Virus record (IMG/VR): IMGVR_UViG_3300032050_000222
Location: 1-47,764 of that record
Source: a virus
Length of the DNA stretch: 47,764 bases
Reading direction: 5' to 3' (one strand)
Shown here: piece after piece, positions 17,535 through 23,982 of the stretch
How the letters are laid out: the number at the start of each line of letters is the position of its first letter
Numbering within the stretch: the stretch's first letter is position 1
Position numbers and translations under genes: made by a program
Notes under the pieces: generated by a model
The model's database searches: none
Seen by the model: the letters and a program-made list of their open reading frames with translations, nothing else
What the model was told of the DNA's origin: nothing

Positions 17535-17673
17535 TTTCTTTCTCCTGTTTAGAGTCGATCAAATGTCCGCAAGTCGTACACCTCCAAGTCCATTCGTTGA
17601 CGTTGAAGACGATTGCGTGACCCCTTCTCTGGTGCGCGAAGTAGCACCAGAAACCCTTGATAAATCGCATCAT
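17524..17673 (-). CDS. Small zinc-ribbon-like protein, 49 aa
   Basis: Starts at an ATG overlapping the upstream stop as ATGA. The sequence ends its core with WRCTTCGHLI (CxxC). An upstream Cys and His residues (WCYFAHQRRGH) could complete a zinc site. It resembles the small DUF1660 prophage proteins of unknown role. Coupled to the dNTP diphosphohydrolase-like gene. Confidence 0.6.
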   Translation of the reverse strand: MMRFIKGFWCYFAHQRRGHAIVFNVNEWTWRCTTCGHLIDSKQEKENEP

Positions 17674-18044
17674 GTTTGCGTGACCTCGCTCATCTGCCGA
17701 CAGAGTTCGGCGGTGATGCCTGAAGATCCCGGCCTGTCGTCGTTGATCTGTGACAGGGACTCCGCGTCTAGCAAGATCGAGCAGCACGCCATGACATGCG
17801 CGAGATGATGCGCTCCGCTCTCCCTGTCGTACGTCTCACCGTCAGCCCATGACAGGAGATGCCGCATCATTGCGTCGTAATAAATCGACGACGTGACGGT
17901 GTGCTCCCGCCAGTTCATACGACCGTATTTGTTCGCGCCGTTCATCATCGCGTGCGACAGGTGCATGAGGGCGACAGGCGGGACGCACGTGAACGAAGGC
18001 TTCGTCACGCCAAACGCGGTCTTCGGGTTGTCATCAGGAAGCAT
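17670..18044 (-). CDS. dATP/dGTP diphosphohydrolase-like protein (DUF5664-type)
   Basis: 124 residues from the ATG at 18044, which has GAAGG 9 nt upstream and overlaps the previous gene by 11 nt. The conserved core is present: NKYGRMNWR, then SSIYYDAMMRHLLSWADGE, YDRESGAHHLAHVMAC and LLD. This all-alpha family, found in many phages, is annotated as dATP/dGTP diphosphohydrolase and would reshape the dNTP pool. Related enzymes help phages with modified adenine. No PurZ-like gene is visible here, so no modified base can be claimed. Confidence 0.75.
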   Translation of the reverse strand: MLPDDNPKTAFGVTKPSFTCVPPVALMHLSHAMMNGANKYGRMNWREHTVTSSIYYDAMMRHLLSWADGETYDRESGAHHLAHVMACCSILLDAESLSQINDDRPGSSGITAELCRQMSEVTQT

Positions 18045-18225
18045 CTTTCCCATCCTTCGCTTTTGGAACACAAGTCATGCCTATAGGACCGCGCGAAAAG
18101 ACCGTTTTGCTTGCTATGTCCTGCACGGCGACAATCGCGGCTTCACATGATTGCTTGTCCGCAAACTCTTGCGTCGTGACCACAGCGCCGATCTGAACCA
18201 AGTTAAGGACGATGAGGATGTACAT
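18034..18225 (-). CDS. Small membrane-anchored or secreted protein, 63 aa
   Basis: Start ATG at 18225 with GGAGGGGAAAG directly upstream. The N-terminus MYILIVLNLVQIGAVVTT is a hydrophobic helix, either a signal peptide or membrane anchor. Two Cys residues (in QSCEAA and MTCVPK) could pair outside the cytoplasm. Many phages carry such small exported proteins of unknown function. Confidence 0.6.
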   Translation of the reverse strand: MYILIVLNLVQIGAVVTTQEFADKQSCEAAIVAVQDIASKTVFSRGPIGMTCVPKAKDGKDAS

Positions 18226-18457
18226 CTTTCCCCTCCAGCGCAGCGCGGGCGACACGACAGTGTTCACCTGTTACATCAGCATTTGATCCCTCAATATGCA
18301 GATTATCCCAGCCTTCTTTATCCAAAGTATCGGCAGCAGCAGCAAATGGTCGCAGCGCCGCCTCCAGTTGCTCGATGCGGTTGGCGGCTTCTCTGAGCAG
18401 CGGGCGGCGCATCAACCGGTGAGCTTCTTTAAGGCGCGTAACAAGATCGTCAGTCAT
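18203..18457 (-). CDS. Tandem paralogue 3 of the TDDL-RL family
   Basis: 84 residues, opening MTDDLVTRLKEAHRLM and containing EAANRIEQLEAAL, then ending RAALEGKDVHPHRP. The pattern M-x3-L-x2-RL...EAA-x-RIE-x-LE is shared with the next two genes upstream, showing tandem duplication. The leader GCGCTGGAGGGGAAAG is also shared. Short helical phage proteins of this kind are common in accessory operons, function unknown. Confidence 0.65.
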   Translation of the reverse strand: MTDDLVTRLKEAHRLMRRPLLREAANRIEQLEAALRPFAAAADTLDKEGWDNLHIEGSNADVTGEHCRVARAALEGKDVHPHRP

Positions 18458-18692
18458 CTTTCCCCTCCAGCGCGTGCTTCGTCCATACCATCAACGACAT
18501 CGCTCTGTTCGGAGCAGGGATGCCGTTGTCTCCGTCAACCACGTCTGCCTGATCCTCTAGGTAAAAAAGGATCGCGGGGAACAGGTTTTCTAGCTTTTCG
18601 ATGCGGTTGGCGGCTTCTGACATCGCCCTGCTTTCGTAGGCTTCGGTGTCCTTTGCCAAATAGCGCAGTCGCTTCACAAGGTCGTCAGTCAT
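18450..18692 (-). CDS. Tandem paralogue 2 of the TDDL-RL family
   Basis: 80 residues, opening MTDDLVKRLRYLAKD with SEAANRIEKLENLF, ending ALEGKDD. It starts 8 nt inside the upstream paralogue's end and its own end overlaps the downstream paralogue by 8 nt, so the three are coupled. No enzyme motif is visible. The middle segment (residues ~45-65) differs most between copies. Confidence 0.65.
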   Translation of the reverse strand: MTDDLVKRLRYLAKDTEAYESRAMSEAANRIEKLENLFPAILFYLEDQADVVDGDNGIPAPNRAMSLMVWTKHALEGKDD

Positions 18693-18918
18693 TGCGCCAC
18701 TCCACCTGCTTGCCCATCAGTTCGTGCGCGCGTGTCAGCGCGTCGATTAGGGATTGATACTTGTCCTTCGAGACGGTCAGTTCTTCGAGAGAAAGGAACG
18801 CCTCAAGCGCCAGCTCCAAGTCCTCGATCCTGTCAGCCGCTTCGTTGACCAATTCCCACGGCTCGCCCAAGGGAATGTTGCGCCCTTCACGAAGTCTTGA
18901 AGTTAAACTTGAAGACAT
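18685..18918 (-). CDS. Tandem paralogue 1 of the TDDL-RL family
   Basis: 77 residues, opening MSSSLTSRLREG with VNEAADRIEDLELALEAF. It is the most diverged copy and ends in HELMGKQVEWRND rather than EGKDD. It overlaps the end of the GcrA-like gene by 32 nt. Function unknown; the helical EAADRIE core is the shared element. Confidence 0.6.
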   Translation of the reverse strand: MSSSLTSRLREGRNIPLGEPWELVNEAADRIEDLELALEAFLSLEELTVSKDKYQSLIDALTRAHELMGKQVEWRND

Positions 18919-19435
18919 TTCTACGATCCTCTTGTTTGACAGGTTGGTAGTTGCGAGATTTATAGTACATGCGCCCGTGATGCTCAGTGCAGTAAGCGCG
19001 CTTGTGCTTCGCGTATGTCTCTCTGGCGTCCGCGCCGCAGTAAATCTGAAACCCGTCGCTCGTCATGTAGTTCAGGGGGTAGTGACACTCCAACATGCCG
19101 ATGTTGAAGAGGGTCTTGACCTCCGGCTTTGACGGGACAGGTGTACGCGCGGGCTCCTCGAAACCCTTGCGGCGCAGGCCTATTCGCTTGTCTGTCACCT
19201 TCGGCTTCGGCGGATAGGTGCTCGACTTGTTCGCAAGGGGTGAGCCCGCAGCACGGGACACGGCCCTCCGATCACCTTCGCCGCGCGCCCTGTTCACAAT
19301 GCCGATCACGCTGTTCTTCGATATGCCGAGAAACTCGCCTATCTCAGTGCTGGAATAGTGCTTGTCCCCCGACCATAATTCCAAGATCGCATCGCGCTTC
19401 TCGTCAGCTGTCATCGTCAGCGGCGTTCTACGCAT
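18887..19435 (-). CDS. GcrA-family transcription regulator homologue
   Basis: 182 residues. The N-terminus (DAILELWSGDKHYSSTEIGEFLGISKNSVIGIVNRARGEG read in pieces) matches the GcrA helix-turn-helix with its NSVIG core. The C-terminal part has C-x-YPL followed by YCG and YCTEHH, matching the sigma-interacting half of GcrA. In Alphaproteobacteria GcrA binds sigma70 and activates promoters methylated by CcrM. A phage copy could redirect host RNA polymerase to phage genes or mimic S-phase. It starts 8 nt inside the upstream gene. Confidence 0.8.
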   Translation of the reverse strand: MRRTPLTMTADEKRDAILELWSGDKHYSSTEIGEFLGISKNSVIGIVNRARGEGDRRAVSRAAGSPLANKSSTYPPKPKVTDKRIGLRRKGFEEPARTPVPSKPEVKTLFNIGMLECHYPLNYMTSDGFQIYCGADARETYAKHKRAYCTEHHGRMYYKSRNYQPVKQEDRRNVFKFNFKTS

Positions 19436-19832
19436 GGCCGACCCCCGTGACAGTGGGGATCGGAAGGTCGTTGTCGGGGTCCTGCTCCTCGACCGCGCTT
19501 GTCATCTCCTCTTCAAAGCATGAGTACATTTCATCCAAGATGACCATAAGCTCCTGCTTCGATCCACCTGACATGAACCACGTCGAGCAAAGGTTCTCGC
19601 ACAGCACCGCGCACAGACTGTCCACCACAGCCTCATGCTCAAGAGGTTTGCCGTCCTTCCTGTCAGCAACACGCGGATCGCTCGTCAGCTGGTGAACAAT
19701 CTTCCCCAACATCTGAGGGATGATCGTGGACAGAATGGAACTGCTCCAGCGCCAGTCCGTCGCGTCCTCCAGACGCGTGCCATTCCTAATCTTTATGTTG
19801 AAGTGTACTTCAGCTTGTGGTTGCTTGCTCAT
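19428..19832 (-). CDS. Hypothetical protein, 134 aa
   Basis: Start at the ATG at 19832, preceded by AAAGGA with CGTGGACC between, almost the same leader as the KGG gene at 17146. The protein has an acidic C-terminus (VEEQDPDNDLP) and a helical middle. I recognise no family. It overlaps the GcrA-like gene by 8 nt. Confidence 0.65.
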   Translation of the reverse strand: MSKQPQAEVHFNIKIRNGTRLEDATDWRWSSSILSTIIPQMLGKIVHQLTSDPRVADRKDGKPLEHEAVVDSLCAVLCENLCSTWFMSGGSKQELMVILDEMYSCFEEEMTSAVEEQDPDNDLPIPTVTGVGHA

Positions 19833-19849
19833 GGTCCACGGTCCTTTGT

Positions 19850-20284
19850 TCAAGAGTTGACAGACTTACGCACGCAGTACGGTTTTTGTTTCAGCCTGTC
19901 CCGCACGCCCTTGGGTTCGAGGTGCGAGAACATGCCGTTCGAATAACGCGGACAGTCCAGAGCAAGGCCCATCGACACCATCTCCGCGTTGATGGACTTC
20001 CCGCTCGACGTGAAGCAATGCGCCACAACACGACCGTGCGAGGGATTGCCCATCGGGTGACAGCGGATCGACCCCGCCGTGCGGATCAAAAGGCGAAGGC
20101 CGTCCCGCGCCGCTTTGCCGTGGCGCTCGTCCATCTCCTCCGCGTCGATCCCATACAGGCGCACGCTCTGGCTGGCGAAGTACAAGGTGTCCCCGTCATA
20201 GGCTGACGGGTGCCCCTCGATGGATAGGGCGGGCTGGGTGAACAGAAGGGCGCACAAGCCGGTGACTGCTGGAGAACAGGTCAT
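19850..20284 (-). CDS. Secreted thermonuclease (SNase)-like protein
   Basis: 144 residues from the ATG at 20284, one base after the previous stop, with GGAGAGGGG upstream. An N-terminal hydrophobic stretch (TGLCALLFTQPALS) is a likely signal peptide. The SNase core follows: YDGDTL, VRLYGIDAEEMD and GRVVAHC, giving the metal-binding Asp and the Arg-Glu-Arg catalytic set. It would cleave DNA or RNA in the periplasm. Phage SNase-like proteins may degrade competing DNA or recycle nucleotides; the choice is open. Confidence 0.75.
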   Translation of the reverse strand: MTCSPAVTGLCALLFTQPALSIEGHPSAYDGDTLYFASQSVRLYGIDAEEMDERHGKAARDGLRLLIRTAGSIRCHPMGNPSHGRVVAHCFTSSGKSINAEMVSMGLALDCPRYSNGMFSHLEPKGVRDRLKQKPYCVRKSVNS

Positions 20285-20285
20285 G

Positions 20286-20540
20286 TCAGACGTTCCCCTC
20301 TCCAGAGTCACGCCGACCGAAGGCGCTCCATGCGTCGTGCGCTTCCTCCCTCCAGTCGAAGTCATCGTCCGACATTTCAGAGGCGGTCTTCTCACCAATC
20401 TCCAAGGCTTCGTCTACGTCAGACGCTGACACGTTCAGGACGTGCTGTAACCTGACAGTTCGCTCGATCACGATGGCGAAGCCGCGGGGGGCGTTGGAGG
20501 ATCGCTGTTTGCGGGGGGTGCTTGCTGGGGCCTTAGCCAT
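20286..20540 (-). CDS. Hypothetical protein, 84 aa
   Basis: GAGGACG precedes the ATG. The N-terminal 20 residues are basic and probably disordered (TPRKQRSSNAPRG), followed by a short beta-rich stretch and an acidic C-terminal part. No family recognised. It is the second gene behind the strong - strand promoter and is coupled to both neighbours. Confidence 0.6.
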   Translation of the reverse strand: MAKAPASTPRKQRSSNAPRGFAIVIERTVRLQHVLNVSASDVDEALEIGEKTASEMSDDDFDWREEAHDAWSAFGRRDSGEGNV

Positions 20541-20542
20541 GT

Positions 20543-20803
20543 TCAGGCGTCCTCGTGCTTGCGGACGAACAGGACGACAGGTTTGTCGTCGTCCTTGCGA
20601 TGGATGGTGATGAGGTCCTCATCGTGGATCACGGTCCATGGATCTTTGCGCCCGTCCTGAAGACAGGCTTCAAAGACAAGCAGCAGCGCGTCCGTGGAAG
20701 GAGGGGGAATAAGCCGGAGCGTCATCAGGAAGGCGATGAGATCACGGAAATCGTTGCGGTCGAGGTGGTCCACGGTGCCTTCGCGGACATCAAACTTGTT
20801 CAT
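20543..20803 (-). CDS. Hypothetical protein, first gene of the - strand accessory operon
   Basis: 86 residues from the ATG at 20803, chosen because AAAGGG lies 8 nt upstream and the longer frame would start inside the promoter. The sequence has DRNDFRDLIAFLMTLRLIPPP and ends in a beta-like VVLFVRKHEDA. No family recognised. As the first gene behind the promoter it should be expressed very early. Confidence 0.65.
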   Translation of the reverse strand: MNKFDVREGTVDHLDRNDFRDLIAFLMTLRLIPPPSTDALLLVFEACLQDGRKDPWTVIHDEDLITIHRKDDDKPVVLFVRKHEDA

Positions 20804-20840
20804 AACAACACCCTTTCTATGGTTTGTTTCCACAACACTA

Positions 20841-20869
20841 ATTAAAGCACGTTCTGAAGAGTAAATCAA
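20841..20869 (-). promoter_or_regulatory. Sigma70-type promoter of the - strand accessory operon
   Basis: On the - strand TTGATT (20864-20869) and TTTAAT (20841-20846) are exactly 17 bp apart, matching four and five of six consensus bases. The start site near 20834 gives a leader of about 30 nt. It would drive the long run of overlapping genes down to about 16.9 kb. Confidence 0.6.
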
Positions 20870-21185
20870 GCGGGATGTGGCGGGGGCGGGCGGGAGAAAT
20901 ATCTATAAGGGAGATCAATATATTAGAAATATAGTCTGCAAGCCTTTGAATATATTTAGATAGTTGCATATACGCGTACGCAGGTGAGAGCCCCCGCAAA
21001 AAGCTGAAAAAGCCGCTATCGTATATATATCCGTATAAACAGTGAGTTACAGAATATATCGCCAATATATCCCATTATCTTATAGAGAAGTGGGGGGCCG
21101 GGCCTGTCACGCTCATGCCTTGGGGCTTGTACCTGTCAACCGTTGTTGATACCTGTATTCCCGACGGGGCAGGAGAAGCTTTGAC
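20870..21185. other. AT-rich control region between divergent units; origin candidate
   Basis: No gene is visible in these 316 bp. Within GC-rich surroundings, 20895-21090 is strongly AT-rich and repeats the word AATATAT: CAATATATT (20916), GAATATATT (20948), GTATATATATCC (21021), GAATATATC (21052) and CAATATATC (21063). Easily melted DNA with short repeated words between divergent units suggests an origin or a regulator-binding region. No DnaA-box array was found by eye. Confidence 0.45.
20946..20974 (+). promoter_or_regulatory. Possible + strand promoter before the small terminase gene
   Basis: TTGAAT (20946-20951) and TATACG (20969-20974) are 17 bp apart. In such AT-rich DNA chance matches are likely, so this is only a candidate for transcription toward 21186. 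Confidence 0.25.
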
Positions 21186-21908
21186 GTGGCAGGCAAACCC
21201 AAGATTCCGATCACATCTTTGAAGATCATGGGCGAAAAGGCGTACGGTCTGACGCCTCGGCAAGAACTGTTTGCAAAGACGTACGCGACAGAGAACGTCA
21301 CGCAGACTGAGGCTGCCAGACGGGCGGGCTTCAGCAATCCGGCGTGGGCGGCGTCGCGTCTGATGAACGGGCGCGATTACCCACACGTCTTACGTCGTAT
21401 CGTCGAGCTTAAACAGGAACTGTCACGCAAGTACGAAGTCACCTTCGAGAACCACGTAAAGAAGATGGCCGAGATTCGTGACATGGCCTTGGCTGACAAG
21501 AACTATGCGTCCGCAGTGGCGGCGGAGAAGGCGCGCGGTCAGGTGGCAGGTCTGTACATCGCCCGTCACGAGATCATGGTTGGCAAGATCGACCAGATGA
21601 GTCGTGACGAGGTGCTGGCCGAGATTAAAAAGCTTCAGGAAGAGTACCCTGTGCTTGCGGTGGCGACCGCCCCGAAGCAGGACATCATGCCCGTCATAGA
21701 GGACGCGACCTTTGAAGACGTCACAGAGCCCGTTAGAGCCTCGCAGGAGGGGGTTGGATATGAGTCTGACAGCGAGGACCCTGAACACGGAGGCGGGCGT
21801 CTGGAAGAGCCTCAGCGGCGCGACGACGGGGCTGGTTCATTGGACGAGGATCGAGGCCCGCGTCGGCACCGGAATCCCCGATCTGAATGGCGCGATGACG
21901 GACCTTGA
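21186..21908 (+). CDS. terS: Small terminase subunit
   Basis: 240 residues from a GTG at 21186, with AGGAG 10 nt upstream. The N-terminal domain, LTPRQELFAKTYATENVTQT followed by EAARRAGFSN, is the helix-turn-helix of Terminase_2-type small subunits. The middle is a long helical oligomerisation segment. It binds the packaging site and loads DNA into the TerL motor. The last ~50 residues are charged and low-complexity and are encoded in the 149 nt that also encode the start of the next gene in another frame. The large subunit is unusually far away (26157), separated by an opposite-strand module. Confidence 0.8.
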   Translation: MAGKPKIPITSLKIMGEKAYGLTPRQELFAKTYATENVTQTEAARRAGFSNPAWAASRLMNGRDYPHVLRRIVELKQELSRKYEVTFENHVKKMAEIRDMALADKNYASAVAAEKARGQVAGLYIARHEIMVGKIDQMSRDEVLAEIKKLQEEYPVLAVATAPKQDIMPVIEDATFEDVTEPVRASQEGVGYESDSEDPEHGGGRLEEPQRRDDGAGSLDEDRGPRRHRNPRSEWRDDGP

Positions 21909-22191
21909 GTTTTGGCTGGAGCTGAAGGTTGTGAAGACTGTCAGCTTCAAAACCGAAGGTTTGTGGCGTCCCAATCAGGTGGCGTGGCAGACCAAGCGAT
22001 GCCAGTCCACACCCGATAGGGTCTGGAATGTTGTCAGCTATCCGGAGGGTCAGTCTGTCAGGCTGTACCGTGGCGATAAGGTCTTCGACCTGAACCGGGG
22101 AATCGCCGCGAAGCCGGACTTTGAAACGCACCTCCCCCCAAACTGGATTGCAATGCTGGATTTCATCGGGCGCAAGAATGGCAAAGCGTAA
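21760..22191 (+). CDS. VRR-NUC-like endonuclease (PD-(D/E)xK fold)
   Basis: 143 residues from the ATG at 21760, chosen for its strong AGGAGGGGG site; the earlier in-frame ATG at 21712 lacks one. The pattern GIPDLN, then EFWLELKVVK, gives the PD...ExK catalytic set, followed by QVAWQTKRC, as in VRR-NUC and Holliday-junction resolvase-like nucleases. It may resolve branched DNA before packaging or process replication intermediates. Its first 149 nt overlap terS in a different frame. Confidence 0.75.
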   Translation: MSLTARTLNTEAGVWKSLSGATTGLVHWTRIEARVGTGIPDLNGAMTDLEFWLELKVVKTVSFKTEGLWRPNQVAWQTKRCQSTPDRVWNVVSYPEGQSVRLYRGDKVFDLNRGIAAKPDFETHLPPNWIAMLDFIGRKNGKA

Positions 22192-22549
22192 TCCTGTCAG
22201 TTATAAAATCATCGTGCCGGAGGATTTCTTTTCCTTCTTGGACGCGGCTATTGAACACGCGCAGCGAACACGGGGCGTAAAGGTCTCGCGCCGCCGCGTC
22301 TGCATGGCGTCCGGTTTGTCGCACGCGACCATCTGGGAAGCTGAGAAGTCGAAGCGTGATCTCAAGTTTTCGACAATCATCCGGTGCTGCACCGTCTTAG
22401 GCTATGAGATGAAGCTTGTTCGGCTGCCTCCGCCCCAGTCTGTCACGGATTACGATGAGGCCATCCGCGAGAGGCCGGGGAAACGGAAGACTCCGCCGCG
22501 CGGGGGCGTGAACTTCTTCAAGCGCAAAGAGGCTGCGCCCCCTGAATAG
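22178..22549 (+). CDS. Helix-turn-helix (XRE-like) DNA-binding protein
   Basis: 123 residues, taking the ATG at 22178 inside the end of the nuclease gene. The region VSRRRVCMASGLSHATIWEA is a helix-turn-helix, and TIIRCCTVLGYEMKLV resembles the last helix of XRE-type domains. Basic tail with KRKTPPRGG and FFKRKEA. The ribosome-binding site is weak, so translation probably depends on coupling. Probably a transcription regulator. Confidence 0.65.
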   Translation: MAKRNPVSYKIIVPEDFFSFLDAAIEHAQRTRGVKVSRRRVCMASGLSHATIWEAEKSKRDLKFSTIIRCCTVLGYEMKLVRLPPPQSVTDYDEAIRERPGKRKTPPRGGVNFFKRKEAAPPE

Positions 22550-22550
22550 G

Positions 22551-22616
22551 GGGCGCGATGACGGTCGGAATTTAGGGCGCGATGACGGTCGGAATTTAGG
22601 GCGCGATGACGGTCTG
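22551..22616 (+). repeat. 24-bp tandem repeat, 2.7 copies
   Basis: GGGCGCGATGACGGTCGGAA plus TTTA is repeated at 22551-22574 and 22575-22598, with a third partial copy from 22599 to about 22614. A CCCAG/CTGGG hairpin follows near 22620. The array fills the gap between the convergent HTH gene and the - strand gene ending at 22642. Confidence 0.8.
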
Positions 22617-22641
22617 AACCCCAGGAGCCTGGGCTGGGCTG

Positions 22642-22998
22642 TCAGAACCCCGCCCAGCTGATCCGGTCTGCCCCCTGCCTGTCCTCGAACACGTTTCCGC
22701 GCCGAAAGTTGAGGGCGGGCGTCTGCCAGCCTGCGGCCTTCAATATGTCGCCGCGCTGGAACCCGCCGCCGTCTGACAGAACGACAAACGAGTGCGCGCT
22801 GCGCCCGTTGCGCCGTCCGTCGATGATCTTGACGTATTTTCTGCCTATCTCAAGGGTGAGACTGACAGAAAAGTCTTCGATCATTTCCGCGACGTGCGAT
22901 TCCTCTCCGCGTCCCTGCCAGCTGGCGCGATAGTCCTCCGCGAGTCGTTCAAGGTAGGCCATGAGGGCTGCGCCCATGTCGGCGTCAATCTGTGGCAT
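22642..22998 (-). CDS. Conserved small phage protein, 118 aa
   Basis: AGGAG precedes the ATG. The C-terminal half, RSAHSFVV then QRGDILKAAGWQTPA and NFRRGNVF, matches a pattern I recall from many small phage proteins, with unknown function. N-terminal part helical. It lies downstream of the vWA-like gene with a strong hairpin in between, so it may be transcribed separately. Confidence 0.65.
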   Translation of the reverse strand: MPQIDADMGAALMAYLERLAEDYRASWQGRGEESHVAEMIEDFSVSLTLEIGRKYVKIIDGRRNGRSAHSFVVLSDGGGFQRGDILKAAGWQTPALNFRRGNVFEDRQGADRISWAGF

Positions 22999-23025
22999 GG
23001 TGTTCGCTCCTGCGCGTGGGTGAGC

Positions 23026-23048
23026 GCGTCCGGCGCGATGCCGGACGC
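23026..23048 (-). terminator. Strong GC hairpin downstream of the vWA-like gene
   Basis: GCGTCCGGC (23026-23034) and GCCGGACGC (23040-23048) form a perfect 9-bp stem with a 5-nt loop, 26 nt past the stop of the vWA-like gene. There is no T tract, so it may be a Rho-type stop or an mRNA-end protector rather than a classical terminator. Confidence 0.4.
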
Positions 23049-23073
23049 TGTGCTGCTGGTCCTGCCGGGGCCG

Positions 23074-23979
23074 CTATGCAGCCTCGGTCACGGGCGCGCC
23101 ACCGTGGCGCGTCATCATGTTATCAAGCCACTGCTCGGGGTTCTTGATCGCCTCATCGCTGATGTGCGCCGCGCCGATATAGAGGCTTTCGCAGGCGTCG
23201 GGGATCGCGCGGGACAGGATTGCGTGCGCGTGCTCCCTGATCGCGGTCGGGCCCGCCCTGTAGGGCCAGAGTAAGTTACCGTCCCCGTTCGGCGCGCTCT
23301 CAGTCTCGTATGCCGCGCCGTAGTACAGGCGGCGCGCGGTCGAGGCTTGGCCCAGAATGTGCGCCATGCGTGCAAGGTCAAGTGGGGCCGTGTCGCAGCG
23401 CGTGAACACGTGCGTGGTGTCGTATGTGCGGTCGCCCTTCAAGTGGCCGCACGTGACGCTGACGCCCACATAAAGACTCACGGGGCGACTGGCCGAAAGC
23501 ATCCGGACAAGCGCGAGAATGGCTGCGCCGCGCTTTTCTAGGTTCGCAGCGCTGATCCCTTGGCTTGATGCCACGTCAACGATAATCGCGAGCGGGGCCT
23601 GATCGCTCGCGATGCGCTGGCGGCGGTTCATCGCGAGCGGGTGTCCTGCGAGCATTGCGGGCACGTTGGGCGAGCCTCCCGCCACGCTGGGCACGATTTG
23701 CCAGCGGCGGGAGACTAGGGGGCGGTTTGTCAGTTTCTCAAGGTAAGCGTCGGACGCCGGGACAAGTGCCGGATCGCCTTCCTTGAAGCGGGCCAGCGAC
23801 TCGTCAAAGGTCTGGTTTCCGCTCCAGCTGTCGCGACGGCCTTTCCGGCTGTCGCGCTCCGGGTTCACGCTCGCGAATAGCTGCGCGGTCTGGGCGGGGT
23901 CCCCGATCAAGAACGTATCGGACGCCGTGGGGTAGTCCTTGCGGATCGCCGGAATGGCGTCGAGGCGGGTGCGGATCAT
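23074..23979 (-). CDS. vWA-like partner of the AAA+ ATPase (DUF7192-type)
   Basis: 301 residues, GGAG before the ATG and 3 nt behind the AAA+ gene. Around D135, LAIIVDVASSQG looks like a degenerate metal-ion-dependent adhesion site: the DxSxS pattern reads D-V-A-S-S, with Ala at the third position. YVGVSV and later RRLYYGAAYE fit the vWA fold strands. Phages often pair such a protein with a CobS/MoxR-type ATPase, analogous to CobS-CobT or MoxR-vWA chaperone systems. The substrate is unknown. Codon use is extremely GC-rich. Confidence 0.65.
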   Translation of the reverse strand: MIRTRLDAIPAIRKDYPTASDTFLIGDPAQTAQLFASVNPERDSRKGRRDSWSGNQTFDESLARFKEGDPALVPASDAYLEKLTNRPLVSRRWQIVPSVAGGSPNVPAMLAGHPLAMNRRQRIASDQAPLAIIVDVASSQGISAANLEKRGAAILALVRMLSASRPVSLYVGVSVTCGHLKGDRTYDTTHVFTRCDTAPLDLARMAHILGQASTARRLYYGAAYETESAPNGDGNLLWPYRAGPTAIREHAHAILSRAIPDACESLYIGAAHISDEAIKNPEQWLDNMMTRHGGAPVTEAA

Positions 23980-23982
23980 GGC

